Shown here: in pieces, positions 1 to 11,469 of the stretch
How positions within the stretch are numbered: position 1 is the first letter of the stretch
How the letters are laid out: the number at the start of each line of letters is the position of its first letter
Source: Blastomyces gilchristii SLH14081
Taxonomy: Eukaryota; Ascomycota; Eurotiomycetes; Onygenales; Ajellomycetaceae
Length of the DNA: 64,000 bases
NCBI RefSeq assembly: GCF_000003855.2
Contig: NW_003101682.1
Location: forward strand, 1,615,148-1,679,147
Direction of reading: 5' to 3'
The notes under the pieces: model-generated
Seen by the model: only the letters and a program-made list of their open reading frames with translations
Databases searched by the model: none
What the model was told of the DNA's origin: nothing
Translations under genes and position numbers: made by a program

Positions 1-59
1 CTATAATTGATATAGATCTCATCATGTAGAAACTTCATCACTATCTTCTCTATCATCTC

Positions 60-563
60 TGAAACTGCTTTCACAACTGACCAGTCAGTAGTATAATCAA
101 TAGCAGTGATTATCTATCAATTTTCATTTAGTATTCAGAGTAATATGTCTATGAGATTCATCTCTCATTGTTCAAATGATTGTATTATACACTTTATCTG
201 ATAATGTACTTTCTCATATTCTAATCCTTTCTTAGATTCTTTCATAACCTGATAATTCAGACACTTGTGAGCATATATCTGAATGTTCTTGATCATGCTT
301 GATCAGTATACTCTTGATTCAAGTACACTCATGAGTTCAGAGCTTTCTAAGTGACTGAATTCCTTGTGCATGTGAGTTATCAAGTTATGTCTAAATAAAT
401 ATTCTAGATAGAGAGCTTTCACATATTCTAGATTACAGTAAAGCACAACATTATTTTTCAATTTTCTTAGCTTAAAGTTCAGAAGCATCTCTTCTACTAC
501 TTTCATAAGACACTTATTATCTGACATCTTGTCATTCTCTAAGTAAGAGATCATTGTGTTCAC
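60..563 (-). pseudogene. integrase fragment of element E (zinc-binding HHCC and start of the catalytic core)
   Basis: Open over 303-563 with HMHKEFSHL followed by SVLESRVYW-like text. This matches the H-x3-H half of the HHCC domain that begins retroviral-type integrases. Further left the frame continues with CLNYQV (the CC half, one Cys lost) and an IITAIDYTTDW stretch that fits the first catalytic Asp region. The 86-residue stretch is only what survived mutation. Integrase would insert the cDNA copy into chromosomal DNA; this copy is interrupted by stops and is not functional. Confidence 0.7.
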
Positions 564-1249
564 TCATTCTGATTTCTTACATTCTCTCAGTGTATTTAAT
601 GCAAACTTCTCTTATATCTGATTTACAGAATTCTCACTCATGAAATCAGATCTGTGACTGATTACATCAGATATCACAGCATCTGATTTCTTTCTGTATT
701 TAATATGAAGATTATATACTTAAAACTCTGAGATTCAACATGCTAAGTATTTGACAGATTTTATTATTAATTATAGATAGATAAGACTTTCATAATCTGT
801 GATCACTGTTATTATATGTCTGTTGTCAATATATCTATTTCACAACATCAGTATATGTTTAATTACTAGCAATTTCTTTTCATACACTGAGTAATTGAGC
901 TCAGCATCTGATAGTTTTCTATTATCATATATTATCAGATGCAGCTTGCTGTTCTTACTTATCTGTAGAAGAGCATCTCTGATAGCTCATTCAAATGCAT
1001 TCATCTTAATGTAGAAAGATTTATTACAATCTGATTGAATAAGTACTGAGAATATTATTATATGTTCTCTCAGTGTGAGAAAAGCCTCTTCACACACAGT
1101 ATTTCAGATAATTAAATGAAACTTCTTCTTTCACAGATTTGCATTTATTTCTCTTAAGAGATCTGAGAGTGATACAGATATTTATATAAAATTCTTGATA
1201 AATCTGCAGTAATATAAGATCAACTCAAGAAACTGTTGTATATAATGTA

Positions 1250-1975
1250 CATTTCTCAGTCACAGTCAATTTACTATGACATTCAATTTCTCTGAAATGA
1301 GATGTATATAGTCATCACTTACTATATATTCTATGAACTTCAACTCTTTCATTTCAAATACACACTTTATTAATTTAATATAGAGCTTATACTCTGTCAG
1401 AGTTGTAAGCACTTTATCAAGATACTTCAGATATTCATTATATAAGTTTGAAAAGACTAAAATATTATTGAGATATACAAGACATAAGATTTCATTCTAT
1501 TTATAAAGAATTGTATTCATTATCATTTGAAAGATAACAGATGCATTTGTTAGACTGAATAATATTATCAGAAACTTATACTTCTCTCATTGTATATTAA
1601 ACATAGTTCACAGAACTGACAGTTTATCTACACAGATCTGCCAGTATTCTGAGAGAAGATTAATCTTCAATAGATATCAGATATTTTCAATCATATTCAA
1701 CTGTTGTTAAATCTGTGACAGTAAATATTCATTCTTAATTATAAGCTTATTAAGTGCTTAATAATTGATACACATTCATCACTTCTCATCTGTCTTTTTC
1801 ATAAATAGAACTGAAAAGTCTCACATACTTGATGAGAATTATATAAGATCATATTCTAGAAGGTCTGTGATCTGATGCTTCTGTTCTTCAAGATGCATTT
1901 ATGACAGAGAATACACATTCTGATTGACTGGTTTTGCATCTCTTATATCAATCTCATATACAAATCCTTGTTTCA
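1250..1975 (-). pseudogene. reverse transcriptase remnant of element E
   Basis: Minus-strand translation gives, in order, IDIRDAKPVNQN, a DLLEYDLI block, VLFMKK and CINY-ALNKL, then NILVFSNLYNEYLKYLDKVL and LYIKLIKCVFEMKELKF. These are the conserved blocks of gypsy RT from the first motif through the thumb. The usual DD of the active-site box reads NN. Stops interrupt at former Trp/Arg codons. Confidence 0.75.
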
Positions 1976-4034
1976 GCAGCAATTTCAGTGAAAGATCTGT
2001 TCAGAAGATCTTTCTACACTTCTTCAGAAGCTTCTTCATACACTTATTCTCTCATATATTCTTTATCTTGATTTTCTTCACTTTCAGATTCTGTATAACA
2101 TATAGAATGCTTTCAGATAAGATCTTATGAATCATTCTCTTTACTTATTAATGTATAAGCAGATTTAATTCTTCTATATCAGAGATGTGAAATGTTCTTC
2201 TTATATCAGTTGATAGAATTGTATGAACTGTTTTCTTTCTATCAGTTAACTGTATATAATATATACATCATTGAATCTGTGAATTGAACCTTTGAAATTA
2301 ATTAAGTTCAAGAATAAGATTGTATTTCATGTTCTGCAGCTCTCACATTTAAATATAGTAAGATTATTCTCTGAAGTGCAAGAGAACTCTTACTCTTGCA
2401 GATAATATCAAATATCAGTTATCAGATAATCTTATATATTGAGAATGCTTCACTCAGTGAATCTCTTTCAGTCTTTGAATTATATGATTATTAATATATT
2501 GTGTAGAAGCTTCTGTGTTCATTAACACTTTTACAGTTATCTCTCAATTCTTATTCAAGTGTCTCTTATACATTAACATTTCAGGTCTTAAGACATTGAG
2601 ATAAGTATCTGCTTCATTATTCTCATTTACATCTCATTCAGAAGTCTGCTTTCTCTTGATATTCACAGAATTCAGAGAATCATCTAACACAGATATCTCT
2701 TTCACTTTGAAGACTTTTCATAGAATATCAGTGAGTGTCTCTGTGCTCACTGATTCTGCTAGTTTTTTGACTCTCTTACTTCTCTTAACTTTGCACACTA
2801 TGTGTAATCTTTTATATCATAATTTTAGTATTCATAGTTAAAGCAAGCTCAATGTTTATAATATCAAGATTTTCACTCAGAGAATCTCTTTTTCAGAGAA
2901 TTCAGTACTTTAGCAATGATATTCAGATCTAGATTCATCACATTCAGATGTGTGACTTATATTATAGAAGTCTGATTATCTGTTCTTCACTAAGATATAC
3001 TCAATTGCAGTATTTTCTATTATAATTAACTTACTTATTCTCATATAATGAGAATATTGTATACTTCTTTCACTGTGTCTGATTATAAGATTAAGCATTT
3101 TTATTTCACTCTCAATTCAGATGTAAGATTATAAATAAAGATCTATAAATAGAAAGATATTGAAAGCTCTTCATTCAACACAAGATAGTATAAACTGAAG
3201 TGTGTGAAGTATAATATAAGATCACTCACTTATCTACACTCAGTGAAGTATTTATAACACTTATCTCATATATTCACTTTCTCAAAGTTGTGTAAGATTC
3301 ATTTGAAAAACTTATTTTATATTTATAAGAATGAATATCACTTCAGATTTGCGAGATTTATCTTTTTATCAGTTATTTATAATGACTTCACTTTTTGATA
3401 TAGAAATACAGCAGATCTTAAGACTTGTTGAAATTTTATTAACTGTCTGTCTGTGAGTTTATATTCAATTCAATAATATGATTATATCTGACTTAGTCAG
3501 CTGATTATAGCATCATTTTTTCAGTTATCATTGAAGCTTAGTAATTTCAGCAGATCTCTCAGCTTGATATATCTCATACTCAGATTCTCATTCTACACAG
3601 TAGTCTTCAATGATGTGTACACTTCTGAAGAGATTATAAACAATTATGATAAGATCTTCAGATTCAGTATAGTTATCTATCTGTATAAATATTCAATCTC
3701 TCACTGCAGGTCTAAGACCTGATGTTCTCTATTCTTATTAATGATAATGATTGTGTCAGTGAAGCTCTTCATAGTGAATACTTAATTCACTGTGAATACT
3801 AATTATTGTTTGACTTTCATCTCAGCCTGTCACTGTGTACACAAGGCCTTGATCTCATTTAGAATTCTCATACATATATAAAGCTTCAATTTCAGTTCAG
3901 TGATTTCAGCTGCTTTTCTTACTATTTTAAGTAAATTCTCTGAGAGATTCTGCATATCTTGCAGTTCAGATAGCAGAGAAGAGTATTATTTATATTAACT
4001 AGAAGAGATATTTATTTCAGTGATTTCTCATTAA

Positions 4035-4106
4035 TTATATAATGTCTATTATTATATTACTATATTATTATATCACTATATTATTATATTACTATATCAT
4101 TATATG
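4035..4106. repeat. ATTATATxACT microsatellite inside element E
   Basis: About six imperfect units of a TATTATAT(T/C)ACTA pattern. A shorter related AT tract lies at the equivalent place in element F (about 63925-63960), so it probably belongs to the element rather than to the host. Confidence 0.6.
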
Positions 4107-4479
4107 ATTTCTGTTATCATTGTATAACTCTGATAATAATCACTCTTTTCTTTTTATTCTTCTTTTGAGTAGAGAGCAGACTTCTTTGAATCTGATTCAC
4201 TGCTCTCATCTTCTTTCTCACATCTCATTTATTTATATCTCATATGTGGCATTCACCTGGGCATGGAGTTTTTCCTCAATAAGTGAAGCAGTATTAATCA
4301 GATGCTCTTTCACTCACTGCTCTTTATACACTATCTTTTGAGATGTTCTAGAATCACACTGGTATGATAACTATGAATCACTTCATAGATAGAATTATCA
4401 TGCTCTGAAGAAGTCTGTGCTTCTTATCAGTTTTTTAGACATGCTATCAGATGTGATTCAAAGATTACTTGAGTCAGTG

Positions 4480-4618
4480 TATGATTACAGGCATATGCCG
4501 GCTTCTTATATATTATACACTAAATTAATTAGTGGCTGCTATGACCCCTTTACATTCGTAAGCAAGTTCGGAAGCGGCCGCGTTATTATCCGGCGGTCAT
4601 ATGTTCTTCCGAATCACA
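4480..4618 (-). repeat. 5' end of the 5' LTR of element E
   Basis: Much richer in GC than its surroundings, with intact CpG including GCGGCCGC. Reversed, it aligns closely with 63416-63560. The LTR's inner boundary could not be fixed because the window holds only one LTR of each copy. Confidence 0.7.
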
Positions 4619-4777
4619 CTTCAGCTATTCTTACTCATGAAATGAGAGAAGAGTATTCATTCATTATCTATATAGAATAGTTAGATACTGACTTCTTATT
4701 AAAGAAGTCAGCAATTTATTTTTCTTCTACAGAAATATATACAAGAGTTACTGCATTTCTCATATAATCTTCTTAGT
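4619..4777 (+). repeat. family-G LTR, left half (split by element A)
   Basis: Reverse-complement match to the LTR at 50627-50952, beginning about 11 bp inside it because element E interrupts the start. It resumes after element A at 10501 and ends with GTTACA at 10657. It shows a hairpin, ACTTCTTATTAAAGAAGT, conserved in the other copy. Confidence 0.75.
4773..4777. repeat. target site duplication TTAGT, left side of element A
   Basis: TTAGT directly precedes the left LTR and directly follows the right LTR (10496-10500). The uninterrupted family-G LTR elsewhere has a single CTTCTTAATATACTAAG at this point, which confirms the duplication. Confidence 0.9.
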
Positions 4778-5086
4778 TGTGACAGGCTGCGCCTGATCAA
4801 TTATATAGACTATTCTGCTCCACTTCATAGATTCTTCTGTTTCACTATCAAACATGTACACTCTGATTCTCAGTCATTCTCAATCATCAATTCTCAGCTG
4901 CTACAAACACATATAGATTCTTCCACCCTGAAGCTCCATCATGTACACTATCACATATGTGTATAAATATTTCTCTCAATCACTGATTTCTACACTTTCT
5001 CTTTCTTTTTCTTCTTTAACATTTTTCTCTTTGTTATATAAGACCTATCAATATCATACTGATCTATTCAGTGTAGGCTTCTTACA
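4778..5086 (+). repeat. 5' LTR of element A
   Basis: 309 bp, TGTGAC...TTACA, matching 10189-10495. The CpG sites seen in the element B right LTR are mostly mutated here. Confidence 0.92.
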
Positions 5087-5953
5087 TTAGAAAAACATTT
5101 ATTCACACATTATCTTCTCATTAGAAATGATTATTCATCAAGAGATATTCAAACACATAACAACATGTAAGAAATAGAGAAACAGTCAAACAGTTAAGCA
5201 GACACTGAGTTCTCAGATAGAAGCTTGCTTATCAGTCACTCTAGCCCTGTAATAAGATCTTACAAAGAGAATATCAGCAAAAGACCTGAGAGTTCTGACA
5301 CTCAGACATATGAGATATTCATACAATTACACTTCTTCAGATTTCACAGATATCACATATTTAATAAATGATATAATTATGTCTAATAATAATATGAGAG
5401 AACCTCTGAACATGAGTATAGATGCAGTATCACAGTGATTCTGAGCAATGTTGAAACTACAATAATAATAAATAGCTGATATACATACAACTCAATAACA
5501 TTAATACAAAGAGATTTAATAATTAACTCACATGATTTCAACATCTACAGAATTAAATATAAAAGTGCTGAAAGAATGCTTAGATGCTTCTGTATATTTC
5601 AATACTTCTGATCTCACTCTCTACTCATCATAGAGAGTGAAAATACTCATGAAACTAAGTGTAGATGAAGATGCTATCAGTTCATTAATTCATCAAGATT
5701 GATATATCAATGAACAATTGAAAGATTGCATAAATAGAAGTTTCTTTTATAAATAAAAGCATGTAAACTAGCATTGTGAACATCTGATAATATCATGAAA
5801 TATCTTGATATTCTGTTTCAAGACACTGCTATGCAATAGAAAGTATTAAATTAATTACAGAGCATCTGATAGAGAAACACTTCTCTTACAACATTCATTT
5901 CTGACTTCAATATTAAGATTCTAGAAGCAGGTGATCAATCTTGAAAGAATCAA

Positions 5954-6330
5954 ATGAAGATTAGCATGCTTAAGAAGATATTAACTTTTGAACTCTTACA
6001 GACTCTTATAAGTGTAGATAAAGACCAGACTTATGAAGACTTCTACACACAGCTTCAGATAATGAATGATTATCTTATCAAGCTCAAGAGTATACAGAAC
6101 AGTGATAGAAGATATTACATCTCAGTGACTTATACACTCATACTGAGAAATAACAATGATGCAGATGCTATGAATTGAGTAAACTTGAATATCTATACAT
6201 AGGTAAGAGTCTTCACTGTTCAAACAGGCTTCTGAATCTCTAGAATCACTCTCAAGAAAGTCACTGATTGATGTCAATGTAAAGTATGTATTAACTGTAA
6301 CTGATTAGAACACATCACTTTCAACTACTG
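5954..6330 (+). pseudogene. gag remnant of element A, with CCHC zinc knuckle
   Basis: A 74-residue open stretch (5954-6178) rich in Leu/Lys/Asp, then stops, then CKVCINCN-LEHITFN at about 6271-6325, which fits a CCHC knuckle (C-x2-C-x4-H-x4-C) with its final Cys changed. Position between the 5' LTR and RT supports gag. The start codon cannot be assigned. Confidence 0.6.
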
Positions 6331-7299
6331 ATTAATCTATATGTCTTCACACTCAAGAGAAAGATTAACATCTTCTCAATCAAGAGAAAGATCAGTGTCT
6401 TCTTATTCAAAGAATGAATCAGTGTCTATCTGTATCAATCACATTGCAGTGAAGAAAGATTCAAAAGATAACTATAAGAATACTCTGATAAAACAGGGAA
6501 AAGATTAGCTTCTGTTTAAATTTATAAACAGAAGCTTAAAGAGATTGAATAACAATGATTTGAAGAGAAAATGACAATGAATGCAATTCTTATATCTACT
6601 ATAGTTGATAACATGTATAATATAAAAGCCATGATAGACAGCAGTCTATGTCACTATACAATGATAAAATCTTCAGTCATAAGATATTATAATTTTCAGT
6701 GTATTCTCTTATCAAGACTCTGACTTCTCACAGAATTTAATGATTTAAAAGATATTTATACCTGTTACATGGTGAAGCTGACCATAGATGTGAGAGAATA
6801 TCAATATAAAGATGTCTATGCATATGAAGTTAATAATCTTAATTACAATCTTATATTAGAACTTATCTGACTATCTGAACAAGACATCTTATTAAATGCT
6901 TAAAACAGAAGCTTGATATTCTCTAATAATGATAGAATTCACAAGAATGATATTCACAAGACTATGAATCTGATACAGATCTCTGTCAACATCTATGAAA
7001 TGCTCAGAAAAAGAAGTCACTGAAAGAATTGTTAATAGCAGAATCATGTATCAATCTATTTCATCAGTCTGACTGATATTAAAAAGGCTCTAGAAAAGTT
7101 ATTCTGTATTATAATAACAGATTCTCATATGAAACTCTCTTAATAATATCATGAATATCTAGATATCTTCTGACAAGATAATAATGCTACAAATCTATCT
7201 CTCTTACAAGGTTCAGAAGTGAATCACAGTATCAAGTTAGAAAAGAAAAATGATAAGAACTCTGAATCATTATAAGACTCTCTTTATAATATGTCTCAA

Positions 7300-7800
7300 G
7301 ATGAACTTCTTCTTCTCTGAAATACACTCAATGATCTATTAGATAAGAAATTCATATATATTAGTCACTCTTTCACTGCAGCTTCTATTCTCTTTGTAAA
7401 GAAGTCAGATAAAGAACTTCAATTCTGTGTGAACTACTGAGATCTGAACAGATTGATAAAGAAAGATTGATATTTCTTATCTCTTATCAATGAAACTCTA
7501 GCACAGATCAGATAAGCTTAATAATTTATAAAGATAGATGTCATTACTGCATTTCATAAGATTCATATCACTGAAGAAGATAAATAGCTTACAGCATTTC
7601 AAACATATTATAGCCTTTTTAAATGAATAGTCACACTCTTTGAACTAGCTAACACTCTCAGTATATTTCAGAAGTATATTAACTAGACACTCTGAAATTT
7701 TCTTGATAAGTTTGTATCTACTTATCTAGATGACATTCTCATCTTCACTGATAAATTCAGAAAAGAATATCAAGAGTATATATGAAAAGTATTACAATGA
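7300..7800 (+). pseudogene. reverse transcriptase remnant of element A
   Basis: Conceptual translation shows FIYISHSFTAASILFVKK, CVNY-DLNRLIKKD, FIKIDVITAFHKIHITEEDK and STYLDDILIFTD. These are RT blocks up to the intact YLDD active site. Former Trp and Arg codons are stops (for example CVNY-stop-DLN for CVDYRDLN). Confidence 0.8.
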
Positions 7801-8129
7801 CTATGAGAAGTAGAACTATCAATTGATATTGATAAGTATGATTTCAAAGTTAAGAGTACTAAATACTTAGATTTCATCATAGAAGCTGATAAGAGAATTT
7901 GAATGAATTCTGAGAAGATCTCTGTTATTCTTGAATAAGAAGCTTTATATACTGTGAAAGATGTATAAAGCTTCATTGAATTCACTAACTTCTATCAGTG
8001 ATTTATATAAAACTTCTCAGATATTATAAGATCACTTACAGATCTTACTAAGAAAGACTCAGTATTTCAATAATCAGTGAACACTGAAGCTGTATTTACA
8101 CAGATGAAGAAGATGTTTATTAATATCTC

Positions 8130-8530
8130 TCTACTGATAATATTTAATCCTGATTATAAAACAGTTGTTGAGACTGATTTCTCTGACTATGTAACAGAAG
8201 AAGTAATATTGTAATATAATAATGAAGATGTTCTATAATTATATATCTTCATATCTAAGAAACTGAGTCCTGCTGAATGCAATTATGAGATCTATGATAA
8301 GAAACTTCTCACAATTATACACTGTTTAGAAGAATAAAACTCTGAACTTCAAAGTATCTCTGAATTTGAGATAATCACAGATTATAAGAATCTCAAATAC
8401 TTTACAACTACTCATAAACTCACTGAATAACAGATATGATAATCTGAGTTCTTAAGCTGCTTTCATTTTATAATACACTACTGTTCTGACAGTCAGAACT
8501 CAATGACAGATACTCTCTTATAATAAGAGT
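8130..8530 (+). pseudogene. RNase H remnant of element A
   Basis: [30 protein letters not shown] and IITDYKNLKYFTTTHKLTE are the standard gypsy RNase H blocks (first Asp, Glu of the AE-NYxxxxKEL box, and the TDHKNL box). Stops separate them. Confidence 0.75.
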
Positions 8531-9059
8531 AAGATATCTTATCTGATGTAACAGATACTTGTTAAATGAATTAAGAGCACTGACTCTTGAATCTGAAGAT
8601 ACTAGTTAATCAGAATGAAACAGTTCATGACACTATATATACTTCTCTGATTAGAACTATACATGCTTCTTCAGTTAGAACTGTTATTGATATCTTCACT
8701 TCTTCTACACTGAATGAACTGTAATATACAGTCACTCAGATAGATGAACTTCTTCAGACTCTCACTGAAGCAGTATATTAAGAAGCACTTTGATTTCTCT
8801 CAGAACTATGTATAAGAATTAATATCTCAGAATATTCAATTAATAACAATAACATTCTATAATTCTGTGAATAATACTGAGTCTCTCACTTCAAACTCTT
8901 ACACACTCAGATAATGCAAGAGATGCATGATTTGTATATAATCAGTCATTCAGACTATGAATAACTGTATAGAATAATCTTCTGAGAGTTCTACTAATCT
9001 GAGATATTAAAGAGTATCAGATACTTTATCTGAAACTGTAATTACTATTCTTCTATTAT

Positions 9060-9560
9060 CTCATAAAAGAACTGTAGAAAAGATCTATTAAAATCACTTA
9101 ATATCTCTAATAGAATCTGATGAGATGTAGTAATTAACTTCACTATTAATCTATCTAAGAGTAAGAGTTGTAGAAACATTCTGATTATTGTGAATTAATT
9201 AAGCAAAGATATAATATTAAAATCTTATAATAAGATAAATGCTGAATAAGTTATTAAAACATTTCTACAGAGCTTATTCTATTAGATGCATGAATTATCA
9301 AGATCTATAGTATTGAATTAAGATTATCAATTTGTGAGCACTCTCTGAACAAGAATCTGTTAAGTTCTCAAGATTACACACTGTCTATCAACTGTCTATT
9401 ATCTCAAGACTGATAATGTATCAGAACAGATAATTCAGACTGTGAAGAATTATCTCTGTAAGTTCTGTAACTACTTATAAGATGATTGACATGATCTTCT
9501 TCTACATACAGAGATCACTATCAACAGTCAAGATGCTATTTTAACAGATATAAGCCTGTT
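9060..9560 (+). pseudogene. integrase core remnant of element A
   Basis: Degenerate IN catalytic domain between RNase H and the chromodomain. The most legible pieces fit the LP-S-Y-ILVIVDR-like first block, the SDRDxQF block and the following HP-TDGQSER-like region with many changes. No intact frame. Confidence 0.6.
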
Positions 9561-9999
9561 CTTTCTTACACACAGATATTATATGAAAGTGTTGAATCTT
9601 CTAGAGATTACACAGTTCACACTGAACTTCTGCAGTCTGATTCAGATCACTGATAATATAGTAACAAAGCTCTGAAATGTCTGTAATTGAGCAGAGATCT
9701 TCATAGCAACTGTGAAACAAGATCAAGAGAATCAAATCAATATTCACTGAGATCTTACTGAACAATATAAGATAGAAAATCTAGTATGATTGAATCTTAA
9801 GAATATATAAATCACATGTTCATCTCATACACTAGATTACTGTCATATCAAGTATAAAGTGATAGAAGTTCTAGATAGTTATAACTACTGTCTTGATACA
9901 TTATCAGAGATTTATAATATATTTTATATAAGCTTACTCTGCTGTGCTATTACTGATTCATTTCCTTCTCAACTGACTTCTGACTGACAGTCATCAGAC

Positions 10000-10187
10000 A
10001 TCATAGAAGAAGATAATGAGCTTAAGTGAGAGATTGAGAATATTCTTGATAAGAGATCTCACAGCTGTGACTGATAATATCTCATGAAATGAGTTAGTTA
10101 TAATCAACTGACCTGAACTCTGAGTTCTGTGTTATCTGAAACAGCAGCTCTTGACTGATGAGAACTGCTTCTGAAAGAAGAGAGCTA
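10000..10187 (+). pseudogene. chromodomain remnant at the C terminus of element A integrase
   Basis: Translation gives EDNELK-EIENILDKRSH followed by YLMKWVSYNQLT-T and VLSETAALD. This fits a chromodomain (E-Y-VE-IL, YLVKWxGY, WEP) followed by a short helix. It ends in a stop 2 bp before the 3' LTR. Confidence 0.75.
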
Positions 10188-10188
10188 A

Positions 10189-10495
10189 TGTGACAGGCTG
10201 CGCCTGATCAATTATATAGACTATTTCACTTCACTTCATAGATTCTTCTGTTTCACTATTGAATACATATCTCAATTCTCAGCCATTCTCAATCGCTGAT
10301 CCTCAGCCACTATGAACGTGTATAGATTCTTCCGCCCTAAAGCTCCACTGTGTACACTATCACATACATGTATAAATATTCATCTCAATCACTGATTTCT
10401 ATACTTTCTCTTTCTTTTCCTTCTTTAACATTTTTCTCTTTGTTATATAAGATCTATCAATATCATACCGACCTATTCAGCGTAGACCTCTTACA
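10189..10495 (+). repeat. 3' LTR of element A
   Basis: 307 bp, near-copy of the 5' LTR, followed by the TTAGT duplication. Confidence 0.92.
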
Positions 10496-10500
10496 TTAGT

Positions 10501-10657
10501 ATACTAAGTAATATATCTGTGATATTCTCACAATAACTCTGTAGCCTACAAGCTTACTATTTAAGCAAGATAGTCAAGCTCACTTATACAGCTTCTTAAA
10601 CAACTATCTCTATGTAACACTGCTGACTAGTCACTGCTTTGGTTCCGCCACGTTACA
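10501..10657 (+). repeat. family-G LTR, right half
   Basis: Continuation of 4619-4777 after element A. Its last 25 bases retain CpG (GGTTCCGCCACGTTACA), whereas the other G copy reads the mutated form. Together the two halves give about 320 bp against 326 bp for the copy at 50627-50952. Confidence 0.75.
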
Positions 10658-11076
10658 GATATTGAGATTTTAACTCTTTATATTGAAAATGAGATGCTGT
10701 ATAAGAAGAATGCAGCTCTGAAGATTAAATTCAGAACTATTATAAGTCTTCTTCAGATCACTTAAACTGTTCTTGAGAATAATATATAAGTTAGTGAGAT
10801 GAGACAGAGTGAAATGTTTTTTATTTTTTTCCTTACTTAGTTAGCTAATGCTTTTATATTGAAAAATGAATCTGTATTTATTTTTACAGTTCTATTTCTT
10901 CTATTATTATTATTATTATTATTAATAAGCTATAAAATTAATCTTGTAAAATCTTCTGTTTTGAGCTCAGCTCTGTAACATCTTTGCACACAGATACTTG
11001 TATGTATTAAAATATTTTATTTATAGCTTTTTAAACATTTTTTTAATATTTGCAGATTTCAGATTTAAAATTCTCT
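10658..11076. other. AT-rich sequence between the G LTR and the hAT element; no assignable gene
   Basis: A short plus-strand stretch reads as a Leu/Lys/Glu-rich possible coiled coil (about 10668-10790) but is open only briefly. A (TTA)7-like run lies at about 10904-10924. Either the internal start of a G element or older host DNA; the sequence does not decide. Confidence 0.4.
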
Positions 11077-11084
11077 ACTGCAGA
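11077..11084. repeat. 8-bp target site duplication ACTGCAGA, left end of the hAT element
   Basis: The identical octamer follows the right end at 31327-31334, 20.2 kb away. Confidence 0.88.
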
Positions 11085-11469
11085 TAGACTGGCCGGCGGG
11101 ACCATGAATTTCACATTTGATCTCATTTGATCTGGTCTTATACATTTCTTGGCGTGAGTCCCACCAGAATCAAGCCTCAAAAAAATCTGAAAATGAATCA
11201 TTTCTGAGAGAAATGGTGTGAAAAATGACCAGATTTAATTCAAGAACAGTGAAATAAGAGTAATTTCTCAGAATAAACTGTGAAAGATAATCATTCTTTC
11301 AAAATCAGAATGAGACTGAGACTGAAGATTAAAATCAGTTCTATTCAGTTCATTCAGTGATTGCTTATATAATCAGAATTTGATAATAATTATTGATAAC
11401 ACTCATGAAACAACTAAATACATTCTTGTATAAGTTTATTCTTCACTTTCTCATAAAAACTACACTTCT

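Larger units (their letters stand above)
1..4618 (-). mobile_element. Ty3/gypsy retrotransposon E, 3' part off the window
   Basis: Leftward LTR retrotransposon, heavily mutated. Conceptual translation of the minus strand gives gypsy-order domains: a gag-like region (about 3.4-4.4 kb), reverse transcriptase (about 1.97 down to 1.25 kb, with VYLNNILVF in place of the usual YxDDILVF), RNase H (about 1.25-0.85 kb), then integrase. RT upstream of integrase identifies Ty3/gypsy rather than copia. Its right end, CCGAATCACA, is the reverse complement of an LTR start TGTGATTCGG, and the same LTR start opens element F at 63416. It is inserted about 11 bp into the family-G LTR. Many in-frame stops replace Trp and Arg codons, so no part encodes a working protein. 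The 3' LTR is outside the window. Confidence 0.85.
4778..10495 (+). mobile_element. complete Ty3/gypsy chromovirus-type retrotransposon A
   Basis: 5,718-bp element bounded by direct LTRs beginning TGTGAC and ending TTACA, with a 5-bp target duplication. The plus strand encodes, in order, gag with a zinc knuckle, RT, RNase H, integrase and a C-terminal chromodomain that stops 2 bp before the 3' LTR. The chromodomain is known in this clade to steer insertion towards marked chromatin. All domains carry stops from C-to-T/G-to-A change. It is inserted in a family-G LTR. A second copy in the other orientation is element B. Confidence 0.92.

Noticed and set aside
1924..2841. Plus-strand ORFs in element E
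   Set aside because: They lie opposite the minus-strand pol of the gypsy element and show no family features.
10904..10924. (TTA)n run as another LINE 3' tail
   Set aside because: The sequence next to it does not match the LINE 3' UTR landmark ATTATAGATGTATGCAG.
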